Positions 1 through 8,862 of a stretch of DNA of 64,000 nt are shown piece by piece. The stretch covers positions 59,467-123,466 of the forward strand of contig NZ_CAJHBI010000007.1 of assembly GCF_904846605.1 (NCBI RefSeq). Direction: 5' to 3'. The notes under the pieces are model-generated. The model did not search any database. It was not told where the DNA came from and saw only the letters and a list, made by a program, of their open reading frames with translations. A program made the translations under genes and the position numbers. This DNA is from Psychrobacter sp. 72-O-c (GTDB lineage Bacteria; Pseudomonadota; Gammaproteobacteria; Pseudomonadales; Moraxellaceae). Numbering within the stretch: position 1 is the first letter of the stretch; every line of letters begins with the position of its first letter.

Positions 1-166
1 GTCTGAAGTAATTACGGGTTTAAGCCTAGATGATCAGGTACTGGCCGATGCCGCATCGTCGTTAGCTAATGGTGCGCGGGTACGTATTAAGTCACAACAG
101 CTCCCATTTATGGATAGTGTTGACGCTATAGGTCTTAGCAATGAATTACCGGAGAAAACCAATTGA
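1..166 (+). CDS. C-terminal end of a probable periplasmic adaptor (HlyD/MacA-like), partial
   Basis: Frame 2 is open from the window edge to the TGA at 164-166 and encodes about 54 residues ending in ELPEKTN. The text (EVITGLSLDDQVLA, then GARVRIKS) resembles the last beta segment of HlyD/RND-type membrane fusion proteins, where a gain term such as 'vitGL..Gd.V' is common. The stop overlaps the TTG start of the ABC permease by four bases (TTGA), which implies translational coupling and a three-part exporter: adaptor, permease, ATPase. Family placement is an inference, because only the tail is present. Confidence 0.55.
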   Translation, partial: SEVITGLSLDDQVLADAASSLANGARVRIKSQQLPFMDSVDAIGLSNELPEKTN

Positions 167-1386
167 CTGGCTTTTTCGGGCGACTATGGATCGAGTCAAC
201 CATTGCGATGAGCTTTTTGCGCGAGGGGCGCATGCAATCGATCATGATCACCGTGGGTGTAGCAGTAGGCGTGGCAGTTATTATTTTTATTACCGCTTTA
301 GTTCAAGGGCTACAGTCTAACCTTATCGAAAACACCCTAGGTACTCAGGCCCATATTCGTTTATTACCACCGGATGAAATTAATATGGTACTTCCGCCTG
401 TAGCGGGTACCGTGCAGTTGCTACAGGAAGATAAACGGCCACAGCGGCTACGATCAATTAACAACTGGCAGCAAATTACCGCTACTTTGGATCAATTACC
501 ATTATTAACGGCCGTATCGCCAACGGTGTCAGGACCCGCGTTTGTAAGGCGTGGTGAGGCATTGGCGTCGGTGGCGTTAGTGGGTACGGACCTTGAACGT
601 TATCAGAAGATCATACCGCTTGAAGAGTATTTGGTCAGTGGCCAACTGCGAATGGGCGCTGACAATGTACTGATTGGCAGCCAGTTAGCTAAAGATCTAG
701 GGGTGCAAGTAGGTAATAAGCTGCGCCTAGAAACCGGGCAGCAGAACAGTGCAGTGGTGAATATTGCCGGTATATTTGAGCTGGGTGTGCGCGAGCTAGA
801 TGCACGCTATGTATATTTGGACTTAAAGCAGGCACAATCGCTACTCGGTCTCCCAGGGGGTGTCACGGTGATCGATCTGACCGTAGCAGATATCTTTGAA
901 GCAGAAAATATTGCAGCACAGGTAGGACGCTTGACATCATTGCAAGCAGAAAGCTGGATTATGACTAACGTGCAGTTGATGAATGCGCTTTCAGCACAAA
1001 GTTTGTCTACTAATATGATAATTGTCTTTGTGGCTATTTCCGTGGCCTTTGGTATTGCTAGTGTGTTATCAGTCAGTGTCGTACAACGAACCCGAGAAAT
1101 TGGTATTTTGCGGGCGACTGGCGCGACAAGGCAGCAAATCTTACGTATATTTTTGATTCAAGGTGCCGTATTTGGTCTGTTAGGTTCGGTTGTGGGTAGT
1201 GCTGCCAGTTACGTGCTGGTGTGGGTATTTAATACTTTTGGCCCAGGGTTATTTTATATTCCAATCTCTGTAAAGCTGGTTATAGTGGCAATGTTACTGG
1301 CGACACTCACAGGCGTACTGGCTGCTGCTATACCATCGCGCCGAGCAGCAGCACTGGATCCGGTGGAGGCCATTCGTTATGTCTGA
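163..1386 (+). CDS. ABC transporter permease, FtsX/MacB-like (DevC type)
   Basis: 407 residues from a TTG start that overlaps the upstream stop. One membrane segment lies near residues 26-47 (VGVAVGVAVIIFITALV). A large extracytoplasmic MacB_PCD-type domain follows to about residue 270, then three membrane segments near 285-305, 325-350 and 370-390. The conserved FtsX-domain stretch VVQRTREIGILRATGAT precedes the second of these. This is the four-helix topology of MacB/LolC permeases with the ATPase on a separate chain, as in DevC. Its end overlaps the next gene, an ATPase, by eight bases. The exporter would move a lipophilic or peptide-like substrate across the envelope; the substrate cannot be read from sequence. 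Confidence 0.85.
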   Translation: MTGFFGRLWIESTIAMSFLREGRMQSIMITVGVAVGVAVIIFITALVQGLQSNLIENTLGTQAHIRLLPPDEINMVLPPVAGTVQLLQEDKRPQRLRSINNWQQITATLDQLPLLTAVSPTVSGPAFVRRGEALASVALVGTDLERYQKIIPLEEYLVSGQLRMGADNVLIGSQLAKDLGVQVGNKLRLETGQQNSAVVNIAGIFELGVRELDARYVYLDLKQAQSLLGLPGGVTVIDLTVADIFEAENIAAQVGRLTSLQAESWIMTNVQLMNALSAQSLSTNMIIVFVAISVAFGIASVLSVSVVQRTREIGILRATGATRQQILRIFLIQGAVFGLLGSVVGSAASYVLVWVFNTFGPGLFYIPISVKLVIVAMLLATLTGVLAAAIPSRRAAALDPVEAIRYV

Positions 1387-2086
1387 TAAGTCTCATGAAG
1401 TCCTACGCTTAGAGTCGCTGCGCAAATCTTATAATGTTGGCCAGCCCAACGAGATTGAAGTGCTACATGGTATTGATTTGTATATTGGCAGCAATGATTT
1501 TGCGGCACTGATTGGTCCCTCTGGCTCTGGCAAAAGTACCTTATTAAATATACTCGGTTTGCTTGATAAGCCCAGTGATGGTGAGCTTTATTTGTTAGGT
1601 CAGGCCACCAGCGCTATGGAGGACGCTGGACGTACTGCGCTGCGTGGTAATAGTATCGGTTTTGTTTTTCAGTTTCACCATCTGATCCAAGCATTTACGG
1701 CATTAGATAATGTGTTGATGCCGTTGATGCTGACACAGGGTAAACCAGATAAACTTGTGCTACAGCAAGCGCGTGAGTTGCTTGCTGCTGTTGGGCTGGA
1801 GAAGTTTGCTAATAGTAAGCCTAATGAACTCTCGGGAGGTCAACAACAGCGAGTAGCTATTGCCAGAGCCCTTATAACCCAGCCTGCGTTACTATTAGCC
1901 GATGAACCTACCGGCAATCTTGATACGGTTACGGCTGCTGAGGTATTTGAATTATTCCGTAAAGTTAATCGCGAGCGTGATTGTGCGGTACTGCTTGTAA
2001 CTCACGATCCACGGTTGTCAGCATCCTGTGATCGCACTATTAATCTAGTTGATGGTCGTATTGAAAGTGACTCGCTAAATATATAG
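1379..2086 (+). CDS. ABC transporter ATP-binding protein (LolD/MacB/DevA-like)
   Basis: 235 residues, the normal length for LolD-type ATPases. Walker A is GPSGSGKST at residues 46-54, the Q-loop is near 96 (FVFQFHHL), the ABC signature LSGGQQQR is near 152, Walker B with the catalytic Glu is [10 protein letters not shown], and the H-loop is VTHD. FQFHHL is the form typical of LolD/MacB ATPases. It overlaps the permease gene by eight bases and is the last gene of the exporter operon. It should hydrolyse ATP at the cytoplasmic face to drive the MacB-like permease. Confidence 0.92.
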   Translation: MSDKSHEVLRLESLRKSYNVGQPNEIEVLHGIDLYIGSNDFAALIGPSGSGKSTLLNILGLLDKPSDGELYLLGQATSAMEDAGRTALRGNSIGFVFQFHHLIQAFTALDNVLMPLMLTQGKPDKLVLQQARELLAAVGLEKFANSKPNELSGGQQQRVAIARALITQPALLLADEPTGNLDTVTAAEVFELFRKVNRERDCAVLLVTHDPRLSASCDRTINLVDGRIESDSLNI

Positions 2087-2119
2087 CCCCACCACTTATA
2101 AAGTAGCAGGGCTATTCTT
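2083..2119 (+). terminator. Probable terminator of the ABC exporter operon
   Basis: A 7-bp inverted repeat, ATAGCCC at 2083-2089 and GGGCTAT at 2109-2115, encloses a 19-nt loop and is followed by a weak T-rich stretch (TCTTATTTG). The stem includes the TAG stop of the ATPase gene. The T-tract is poor, so efficiency is uncertain. Confidence 0.45.
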
Positions 2120-2189
2120 ATTTGTTCACTTTACTGGCTTATTTTATCTCGACATCAATTATATTTACAAATAGGAGATAAACCTTAAA

Positions 2190-2381
2190 TTAATCACTTA
2201 ATGCTTCATCTATTAGTTTGGTATTATTGAGACGATGCAAGTTTAGTGTTAGCAAACTTATCTCAGAAAAGCTATCGTTTATAATCAAGCTTTGGTAGTC
2301 TTTTGCCTGAAAAGCTACTCTGCTTAATAGATCTTCAGGACATCTTTCTTTAAATTTTACTATTTTATGATTTTTGAGCAA
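2190..2381 (-). CDS. Possible small hypothetical protein (63 aa)
   Basis: An open frame of 63 residues with a TTG start and no clear Shine-Dalgarno site, 16 bases downstream of the glycerate kinase stop on the same strand. I recognise no family and see no membrane segment or signal peptide. It could be a chance frame or the remnant of a longer gene; listed with low confidence because composition does not exclude coding. Confidence 0.2.
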   Translation of the reverse strand: MLKNHKIVKFKERCPEDLLSRVAFQAKDYQSLIINDSFSEISLLTLNLHRLNNTKLIDEALSD

Positions 2382-2397
2382 TCAGCCACTAAAACAA

Positions 2398-3558
2398 TCA
2401 TTTCATTTTCTGCCCTAGCCAAATAGCAGCGGCAATATTTACCGCAGTGGTTTCGATATTGTCATAAGCATTTTTCAATACATTATCAATAGAATCTACT
2501 TTTTGGATACTGGGCATAACCACATCAAATTGTGTAGTGTGATCATACTTAAGACCATCCACACTACCGCAAAGGGCAATAACAGGCGTCTGACTGAGCT
2601 TAGCAAGTTGACTGATACCGGCAGCAACTTTACCCATTGAGGTTTGCGCGTCGAGCTTTCCTTCCCCTGTTATTACTAGGTCAGCATTCGCAATGTGTTG
2701 CGATAAATCGACGGCCCCAGCCACGGTATCAAACCCTGATTGCAACTGTGCTCTGCAAAAGGTCATTAAAGCAAACCCAAGACCACCTGCGGCGCCTGCA
2801 CCTGATACGTTTTGATAATTCTCATCACTATAATAATTACCATTTTGTTTACTATGCTGACGACAAGCCGTCGCAAAGTGATTTAAAGACTTATCTAAAA
2901 GCTCAGCTTGCTCAGGGCTTGCACCTTTTTGTGGACCAAAAATAGCACTGGCGCCTAACGGACCACATAACGGATTGGTCACATCGCAGGCCACTTCAAA
3001 GACAGTATTTAAAATATTCGGATTGAATGCTGAGCTGTCTATTTGTTGCAACTTAGTAAGTTGCTCACCGCCTTGTGTCAAAGGCTCTCCCTGCTGATCA
3101 TAAAATACCATTCCTAGAGCCCTTAGCATGCCAACACCCGCATCGTTGGTAGCACTACCTCCAAGACCGATAATAATACGTTTTGCCCCTTCGTTTAAGG
3201 CGTCTTTGATCAGTTCGCCAACTCCGTAGCTACTGGTAATAACTGGGTTGCGCTCTTCTACCGTTAATAGATGTAGACCGCAAGCCTCGGCAATTTCAAT
3301 AACGGCAGTAGCATCAGGTAATAGCAAATATTTTCCAGTAATAAGTCTCATGAGCGGGTCATGTACTACCACATCTTTCCAACGTCCGCCTAGTACATAG
3401 GACAAAACAGCGGCAGTGCCTTCGCCGCCATCGGCCATTGGTAATAACGTATAGTCTGCATCCGGAAATACCTGACTAAATCCAGACTTTATAGCCTGGC
3501 AAACCTTAATAGCTTGTAAGCTTTCCTTAAACGAGTCTGGGGCGATTAAAATCTTCAT
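2398..3558 (-). CDS. Glycerate kinase (type I, GarK/GlxK family)
   Basis: 386 residues, standard for the type I family that phosphorylates D-glycerate using ATP, linking glyoxylate/tartronate-semialdehyde routes to glycolysis in the cytoplasm. Family hallmarks are the N-terminal IAPDSFKESL, LPMADGGEGTA near residue 41, IIGLGGSATNDAGVGML near 128, FGPQKGAS and VITGEGKLDAQT near 297. The start has AGAGAG-type purines upstream. It is monocistronic here, with a 13-bp inverted repeat at 3611-3660 upstream of its start that might act in control. Whether the product is the 2- or 3-phosphoglycerate cannot be told from sequence. Confidence 0.93.
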   Translation of the reverse strand: MKILIAPDSFKESLQAIKVCQAIKSGFSQVFPDADYTLLPMADGGEGTAAVLSYVLGGRWKDVVVHDPLMRLITGKYLLLPDATAVIEIAEACGLHLLTVEERNPVITSSYGVGELIKDALNEGAKRIIIGLGGSATNDAGVGMLRALGMVFYDQQGEPLTQGGEQLTKLQQIDSSAFNPNILNTVFEVACDVTNPLCGPLGASAIFGPQKGASPEQAELLDKSLNHFATACRQHSKQNGNYYSDENYQNVSGAGAAGGLGFALMTFCRAQLQSGFDTVAGAVDLSQHIANADLVITGEGKLDAQTSMGKVAAGISQLAKLSQTPVIALCGSVDGLKYDHTTQFDVVMPSIQKVDSIDNVLKNAYDNIETTAVNIAAAIWLGQKMK

Positions 3559-3610
3559 TGAGCTCTCTTGAAATAATAGGGACGCTAAAATATTGATGGC
3601 TTCATCGCCA

Positions 3611-3660
3611 GTATTGCTTTACTGGTGGCTGAATGCTTGGCGCCGTGAGTAAAGCAATAC
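3611..3660. repeat. Perfect 13-bp inverted repeat upstream of glycerate kinase
   Basis: GTATTGCTTTACT at 3611-3623 and its exact complement AGTAAAGCAATAC at 3648-3660, with a 24-nt spacer. It lies about 55-100 bases upstream of the glycerate kinase start (minus strand) and downstream of the enoyl-CoA hydratase gene. There is no T-tract on either side, so an operator or a regulatory hairpin fits better than a terminator; function is unknown. Confidence 0.5.
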
Positions 3661-3741
3661 GCTATATTTGCTCATCATTCAGTCGAGCCTAGTCATGCAC
3701 GTTTGCATAAGTTATTGGATACTGAACTAGGTCAATTTTAA

Positions 3742-3763
3742 TTGATGGTCCTATAACCATCAA
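3742..3763 (-). terminator. Hairpin at the 3' end of the enoyl-CoA hydratase gene
   Basis: TTGATGGT at 3742-3749 pairs with ACCATCAA at 3756-3763 around a 6-nt loop and overlaps the stop codon of the minus-strand gene. On the minus strand it is followed by TTAAAATT, only weakly T-rich, so this is a possible but unconvincing terminator. Confidence 0.35.
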
Positions 3764-4578
3764 CGTCCTGTCCATACTGGATGTCGCTTCTCGATAAAGG
3801 CATCAATACCTTCTGCCACGTCGTCTGCCATCATATTAGCTACCATTACCTCACTGGCATAATCATAAGCATCTTCTAAACTCATATCCAACTGTTTATA
3901 GAACATGTTTTTGCCGGTGGTGACTGCAATAGGGGATTTAGCAGTAATGGCATCGATTAAAGACTGCAGGGTATCGTCTAATTGATCCGCTGGAGTCACA
4001 CGATTAATCAATCCTTGTTGCAAGGCGGTATGCGCATCAATAAACTCACCAGTGATAAGCATCTCAAACGCCTGTTTGGAAGATAGATTGCGACTGACAG
4101 CGACGGCAGGCGTTGAACAAAACAGTCCAACATTTATCCCAGAAGTCGCAAATTTTGCGCTATCAGCGGCAACTGCCAAGTCACAGGTAGCAACGAGTTG
4201 GCAGCCTGCTGCCGTAGCAATGCCTTGTACTTTGGCAATCACAACTTGTGGCATATTATTAATAGTAAGCATCATTTGACTACATTGCTCAAATAATGAT
4301 TGGTGGAATGCTTTATCTGAATTTGCTCGCATTTCTTTGAGATTATGACCGGCACAAAATGCTTTGCCATTCGCCGCAATTACCACCACTCGGACAGTGC
4401 TATCTTGGGCAATGCTATCCAGCTCTGTTTGCATAGCAGATAGCATATCGACAGATAACGCATTAAATTGTTTAGGGCGGTTTAGAGTGAGGATAACGAC
4501 ACCGTTACTGTTTTCTCTTATGACCAAAGGGTCTTTTGAGTCTGGAGCAGCGCTCGTAATAGGATTAGAGTTTGTCAT
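3760..4578 (-). CDS. Enoyl-CoA hydratase/isomerase family protein, ECHDC3-like
   Basis: 272 residues with the crotonase fold. The oxyanion-hole segment FCAGHNLKEM is near residue 77, and GIATAAGCQLVATCDLAVA is near 118. The following stretch NVGLFCSTPAVAVSRN matches the ECHDC3 subgroup rather than classical FadB-type hydratases, which carry a catalytic Glu pair; here the second position is occupied by FCST, so classical hydratase activity is doubtful. ATG with AGGAT upstream is a reasonable start. It stands alone. Substrate is unknown; a role in acyl-CoA metabolism is inferred from family only. Confidence 0.85.
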   Translation of the reverse strand: MTNSNPITSAAPDSKDPLVIRENSNGVVILTLNRPKQFNALSVDMLSAMQTELDSIAQDSTVRVVVIAANGKAFCAGHNLKEMRANSDKAFHQSLFEQCSQMMLTINNMPQVVIAKVQGIATAAGCQLVATCDLAVAADSAKFATSGINVGLFCSTPAVAVSRNLSSKQAFEMLITGEFIDAHTALQQGLINRVTPADQLDDTLQSLIDAITAKSPIAVTTGKNMFYKQLDMSLEDAYDYASEVMVANMMADDVAEGIDAFIEKRHPVWTGR

Positions 4579-4702
4579 TTATCATCCTTGATAATTGATA
4601 TTAATAATTGGCTTCAATAAATTTTTTGTATAGTAATTTGAATAGCATTCTAAAAAGTAACCTGAATAGTAGCATGCCTTATAAATCGTATAATAGAAAG
4701 TC

Positions 4703-5050
4703 TTACAGGGGGTTAAAGTCTTCAACAAGACCATCAAAAAAAGTATCTAGGCTTAAAATATCATATTGGTAAAGGTGTTCAACAGAGTTAATATATGACA
4801 GCTAAATCACGACCAAAGTTGCTTCTTATTCCTTTGTTCTCATCAAAGGTAAATACGGCATCTTTAATATAATCTTCTGACTGGGCTGCCATGCGTATAT
4901 CAAAATAATAATGACGCTAAATCTAAATAGCCTGGTCTTTATTAATACGCGTCTGTACTGGTGTCGCCAATCCTATCGCTTGCTCAAAGTGTTCAGTCGC
5001 TGTTGATGAATCCAGCCAAGATCTAGCCAATATTTTAGTAGTACCGTCGA
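4703..5050 (-). pseudogene. Decayed coding remnant with frameshifts
   Basis: On the minus strand three stretches read as plausible protein but in different frames: GTTKILARSWLDSSTATEHF (about 5045 down to 4920), DIRMAAQSEDYIKDAVFTFD (about 4905 down to 4800), and YINSVEHLYQYDILSLDTFF ending at a TAA at 4703-4705. At least two frameshifts separate them. I do not recognise the family. The remaining sequence of this roughly 580-base gap (4579-5157) shows no other gene. Confidence 0.4.
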
Positions 5051-5157
5051 TTTATGACTAGTCTAGAACACAGCTTTGATAAATAAGGAGCAATTAGCAG
5101 TCCTAATTTTGAATGCTATACAGCGCCTAGGTTCCTGTAAACTATTTCTGTAAATAG

Positions 5158-5832
5158 CTATTGTAAATTGCTTTTTTCTAAATTTGCTAAAAATGCTGCA
5201 AAACCTTCTGTCGCCCGAGCTTCTAGACGGCTGCTGGTAATCACACGGACGTGATTGCTCCAAGTGATGGCATAGCCTCGGGTCTCAAATCTTTTGACTA
5301 AATCCACATCTTCATGGCAAGATAATGGGGCAAAGCCGCCAACAGCGAGATAGGCCTCACCGCTAAAACTTAAATTTGCCCCATGAATATGGCGATGTCC
5401 CATAATATCTTGGTAATGATTACTATAATCTTCCCGCGTTTGCGGGGTCAAATGCGCCCAGCTATCAACGCTCACCACGCCGCAAATCATATCCGTAGGC
5501 TGATGCGTAATATGTGCGATTTGCTGTACCAGCCAATCTGTAGTCACTATTGAGTCTGCGTCTGTACAGGCAAGCCATGTTGCTCCTTGGGTGATAGCAT
5601 GGCGAATACCCATATCTCGCCCCCGTCCTACACACTGATAATCACAGCATATATAGTCAACACCTGCGGCTTTGACTAACGCCAGCGTGTCATCGGTGCA
5701 GCTATCAAACACCACCAGCAGATACGCCGCAATGGTTGGAGGTAGTTGCTCAATGGCTGTCTGAACCGACGCTAGGCAATTGGTAATAGTCAGCGCCTCG
5801 TTATGAGCGGGAATCACAATACCGATTTTCAT
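5158..5832 (-). CDS. Family 2 glycosyltransferase
   Basis: 224 residues with a GT-A fold. The N-terminal IGIVIPAHNEA carries the nucleotide-sugar binding strand, VVFDSCTDDT is the next conserved turn, and CTDADSIV holds the DxD metal site near residue 92; CHEDVDLVKRF gives the ED motif. The start at 5832 is chosen because AGGTGA sits just before MKIGIVIP; an ATG nine codons upstream has no ribosome site. It is short for family 2 and has no membrane segment, so it should be soluble. It is the last gene of the minus-strand set with methyltransferase, PIG-L deacetylase and acyl-CoA dehydrogenase-like protein. Donor and acceptor are unknown. Confidence 0.88.
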   Translation of the reverse strand: MKIGIVIPAHNEALTITNCLASVQTAIEQLPPTIAAYLLVVFDSCTDDTLALVKAAGVDYICCDYQCVGRGRDMGIRHAITQGATWLACTDADSIVTTDWLVQQIAHITHQPTDMICGVVSVDSWAHLTPQTREDYSNHYQDIMGHRHIHGANLSFSGEAYLAVGGFAPLSCHEDVDLVKRFETRGYAITWSNHVRVITSSRLEARATEGFAAFLANLEKSNLQ

Positions 5833-5865
5833 GTCACCTATTATTTTGTTGACTGTCATATCATG

Positions 5866-6738
5866 TCATACCAAGTTTTCTTGCATGGCGACCGAATTTG
5901 GAGCGTTTTGCCAAACGTCTAATAAAAAATCAGTATCTACAATCTTGCTTTGATGACTAAAAGACACTGGATGATTAAAATCTATTTGATGACCTTCGAC
6001 ATTATCTGCATTATTTACCAAATTAAACGCTTGGTGTAAGCGTTGGTGCACCGTCTCGCCCGTCATCGCAAAGCCATCAATGGCGTATCGCCAATGACAG
6101 CACAGTAAAGTACCGCCTATGGCAAGGTTTTGCCCAATCCAAGCGATAACCGTATCAATATCATTTGGCGATAAATAATATAGAATTTCACTAATGACTA
6201 TTAGATCAAAAGGTGGTTTATTAGCGAGCGATTTATTAGTAAATAGGTTGTCTGATAAAGGATAAGCTGTTAAAAGCGCCTCTTTTAAAGTCAATAATGC
6301 GTTAGGAATAGCCCCTTGTATAACCCTAACATGGGGTAACCCCGCCAAGCGTTGTTTGGCAAGTTGCACCGCTTTGTTATTACCATCTGTACTTACTAGA
6401 GCCTCACAACGACGGGCAAGTAACTCACTAAACACGCCATTACCGCACCCTAACTCAATGGCATTGCCATATTGTGCTTGCGGCAGTACCGCTAGACACA
6501 TATCACGTTTTCTTTTCTCATACCAGCGGGTCTGATACTGCCATGGGTCAGTATTGTCGCTATATAACGCATCAAAATAGCTTTCTGAATACGTTTCTAA
6601 ACAGGGGACAGGTTGGCTTTGAGATTGGGTACGGTCAGCCGAGGTCGTTTTAGAAACATTCAAACTGTCCGTAAGGTTACTTTGACTGTCCGTAAGATTC
6701 GTATTAGTAGACGTCGTAGATTTAGGGGTGTGACTCAT
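5866..6738 (-). CDS. Class I SAM-dependent methyltransferase (NodS-like)
   Basis: About 290 residues. The SAM-binding motif AIELGCGNGVFSELLA is preceded by DPWQYQTRWYEKRKRDM, a stretch typical of NodS/SAM methyltransferases encoded beside PIG-L proteins. LIVISEILYYL is motif II. A longer frame extends to 6846 inside the PIG-L gene, but ATG at 6738 with GGGAGG nine bases upstream is the likely start, giving a 17-base overlap with the PIG-L stop. The first 50 residues are Ser/Thr/Asn-rich and probably disordered. In this block it probably methylates a sugar or small-molecule intermediate; this is inference from the neighbours. Confidence 0.85.
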   Translation of the reverse strand: MSHTPKSTTSTNTNLTDSQSNLTDSLNVSKTTSADRTQSQSQPVPCLETYSESYFDALYSDNTDPWQYQTRWYEKRKRDMCLAVLPQAQYGNAIELGCGNGVFSELLARRCEALVSTDGNNKAVQLAKQRLAGLPHVRVIQGAIPNALLTLKEALLTAYPLSDNLFTNKSLANKPPFDLIVISEILYYLSPNDIDTVIAWIGQNLAIGGTLLCCHWRYAIDGFAMTGETVHQRLHQAFNLVNNADNVEGHQIDFNHPVSFSHQSKIVDTDFLLDVWQNAPNSVAMQENLV

Positions 6739-7681
6739 ATAAATAAACCTCCCAGGGCTGGCTAATTCTAGCGATAGTTTGGGCAGATAAAATCGGTGGG
6801 TTGCCCGTACTCTCATCAACGGTAATTTGACTGTTAAAGCATTCAATTGCTTGGGTTTTACGCTGTAGTTGCTCAGTGGTTAAATCAAATCTGCTGGCAC
6901 AGTGCCAAGGAATACGAATATCGTCAGGCTTTGCCCAATGCCATGCCCAAATTAATACTTGATAACACGCTAAATGGTGTTGCTTGGCAAATGAGGCCAC
7001 CACTTGCCCTGTTGCTTCGTGATCGGGATGTCCGTCGCGCATAAAGGTCGTCACTAAAATATCGTCAGGCTGAATAATAGCGGCTAATTTTTTGGTAAAT
7101 TGTGCTTGTTGGGCAAACACGTCACCATCGGTTAAATCTAGGGCAATAGACGTGACCTGATGAGCTACGCCTAACATTTCTAGCGCCGCAAGGCTTTCTT
7201 TCGGACGAATGATGTTAAGCTTTTGCGGGGGATAAATCTGCGAATTTGGATGGCTTTGTTCGCCATTGGTCACACAAACAACGACGATAGGATTGCCATT
7301 AGTAGCCAACTGTTGCAACATACCGCCACAGCCCAATATTTCATCATCAGGATGCGGGGCAAAAATACACACACGCTGGTGTGGCGGAAAAATTTTTGCA
7401 ATATTTAATCGGGGTAAATTTCGTAACCCTTGCCAATTTTGCCAAACGTCCTGACTGGTCCCATCGCCTTCAATAACTCGATCACCAACAATCGGATGAT
7501 TATATTCAGGCGTTAAGGCGTTATTAGTTATGGCATTCGTGTTAGTCGCCGCAACACTGTTGGTGGATGAAATGTCAGGGCTTACAGAGTCAGGGCGTGC
7601 AGGATTTTCTGCCAGCTTGGGTGCTGCTATATTAGGGGCTGAAATATCAGCTGTGGTCATACTAGGTATTACAGTTGCCAT
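6722..7681 (-). CDS. PIG-L family deacetylase
   Basis: 319 residues. The zinc-binding motif HPDDEILGCGG is near residue 110 and a downstream His site is in FMRDGHPDHEATGQ. The family (LmbE/PIG-L/MshB/BshB) removes N-acetyl or other acyl groups from amino sugars. An N-terminal extension of about 90 residues, rich in Ala/Asn/Thr, precedes the domain and looks disordered. ATG at 7681 follows AGGAAA and overlaps the acyl-CoA dehydrogenase-like gene by 13 bases. Its neighbours suggest an amino-sugar-containing product is built or trimmed here. Confidence 0.9.
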   Translation of the reverse strand: MATVIPSMTTADISAPNIAAPKLAENPARPDSVSPDISSTNSVAATNTNAITNNALTPEYNHPIVGDRVIEGDGTSQDVWQNWQGLRNLPRLNIAKIFPPHQRVCIFAPHPDDEILGCGGMLQQLATNGNPIVVVCVTNGEQSHPNSQIYPPQKLNIIRPKESLAALEMLGVAHQVTSIALDLTDGDVFAQQAQFTKKLAAIIQPDDILVTTFMRDGHPDHEATGQVVASFAKQHHLACYQVLIWAWHWAKPDDIRIPWHCASRFDLTTEQLQRKTQAIECFNSQITVDESTGNPPILSAQTIARISQPWEVYLYESHP

Positions 7682-8751
7682 ATATTTTCCTGTTCTTCAG
7701 TTAATTCACTAGTTAAATCGCTGGTTAATTCACCTATTTTTTGTAAATCAAATGCCCCATGACTTTGACGAATAAACACGGCTAAATCGGCTGATAATCT
7801 TGCAAAATGGGCATTACGACAAAATGGGACTGCCCCCAATGCCTGTCCGACGGTCTCTAACACTAAGCGAGCCAGCTGCTCGACGTTTGATCTTAATTGA
7901 CGAATGGCAAGTTCGTGGCTCAGCTGCGGTTGGCTATCTATTAAGCTTGAGACATGATGAAAATACTGCTGAGTGACGGCTAATGCCGTACTAATTTGAC
8001 CCAAATACATGGCTTTATAATCATGCGGTTTTTGCTGATAAGCCGTTACTAGATAGGCTGCTAAGTAAGCCGTTGCGCCATACCAGCAAGCGGCGACACC
8101 TGCTGCCCCATGCCAAAATCCCACACGTTCTAGATACGCATTTGCCGGCCCAACATTACTGGCCGTTGCCTGATTAAACTGTACGGTGGCAGTATCAGTG
8201 GGCTGCATTCCTACCGCTTGCCATTCGCTATTGTCAATCTCAACCCCAGTTTGCTGCATATCTACGATAAGCAGTTGCGAGTGACCGTGCTTATCTCGAT
8301 AAGTCATTAGCGCATGATCAACAATATTTGCCCCCGAACACCATCCTTTTGTGCCGCTGACTTTGCCCTGCTGGTAACGTATAGGATGGGGGTGACCTTC
8401 TGACGCCCAAACTGCCCACAGCCCATTAGTATTATTGTCATAGCCCACTTCATGTAAAATACTCAATGCATCTAAGTGCGATTCAAACCATTTTGCAATT
8501 GTTAAATCAATACTCGCAACATAGGCCAAAATTTGCCAACGGATTAAGGTGGGTGAGTTTGTCCCATCACCATTGACGCTGGCACTGGCAGGATGGGGGA
8601 TTTTATCGCTATAAGTGACTAAAATGTCTAATATGTCACACCGTAATTTGTTTGTTAAACCGAGCGTGCTAATGGCTTGATTATCAACGGACACAATGTT
8701 TTCTACAGCGACTTTAATGTTTTGTAATAAAAAATTCTTTGTATCTAACAT
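7669..8751 (-). CDS. Acyl-CoA dehydrogenase-like flavoprotein
   Basis: 360 residues with the acyl-CoA dehydrogenase layout: helical N-terminus, then GLWAVWASEGHPHPI and KGWCSGANIVDHALM in the beta domain, then a helical C-terminus with QLRSNVEQLARLVLETVGQ. It lacks an obvious catalytic Glu in the usual place and is shorter than beta-oxidation enzymes, so it may act on a non-fatty substrate or have a related flavin role. It is the first gene of a four-gene set (this, PIG-L, methyltransferase, glycosyltransferase) with short overlaps, about 110 bases downstream of otsA. Function is inferred only at family level. Confidence 0.75.
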   Translation of the reverse strand: MLDTKNFLLQNIKVAVENIVSVDNQAISTLGLTNKLRCDILDILVTYSDKIPHPASASVNGDGTNSPTLIRWQILAYVASIDLTIAKWFESHLDALSILHEVGYDNNTNGLWAVWASEGHPHPIRYQQGKVSGTKGWCSGANIVDHALMTYRDKHGHSQLLIVDMQQTGVEIDNSEWQAVGMQPTDTATVQFNQATASNVGPANAYLERVGFWHGAAGVAACWYGATAYLAAYLVTAYQQKPHDYKAMYLGQISTALAVTQQYFHHVSSLIDSQPQLSHELAIRQLRSNVEQLARLVLETVGQALGAVPFCRNAHFARLSADLAVFIRQSHGAFDLQKIGELTSDLTSELTEEQENIWQL

Positions 8752-8862
8752 TAGGGCATGTCCTCATTGTTCTTATGAAATTATTCTTGTGAGTTAGATA
8801 TTTCGGCTTTAGCTTCAGCTGGGTGCTAGCTATTTGTGTGACGTTTCTTGCCACAGCGTAGG

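Noticed and set aside
6739..6846. Upstream extension of the methyltransferase frame to 6846
   Set aside because: It lies inside the PIG-L coding sequence and has no ribosome site; ATG at 6738 has GGGAGG at proper distance.
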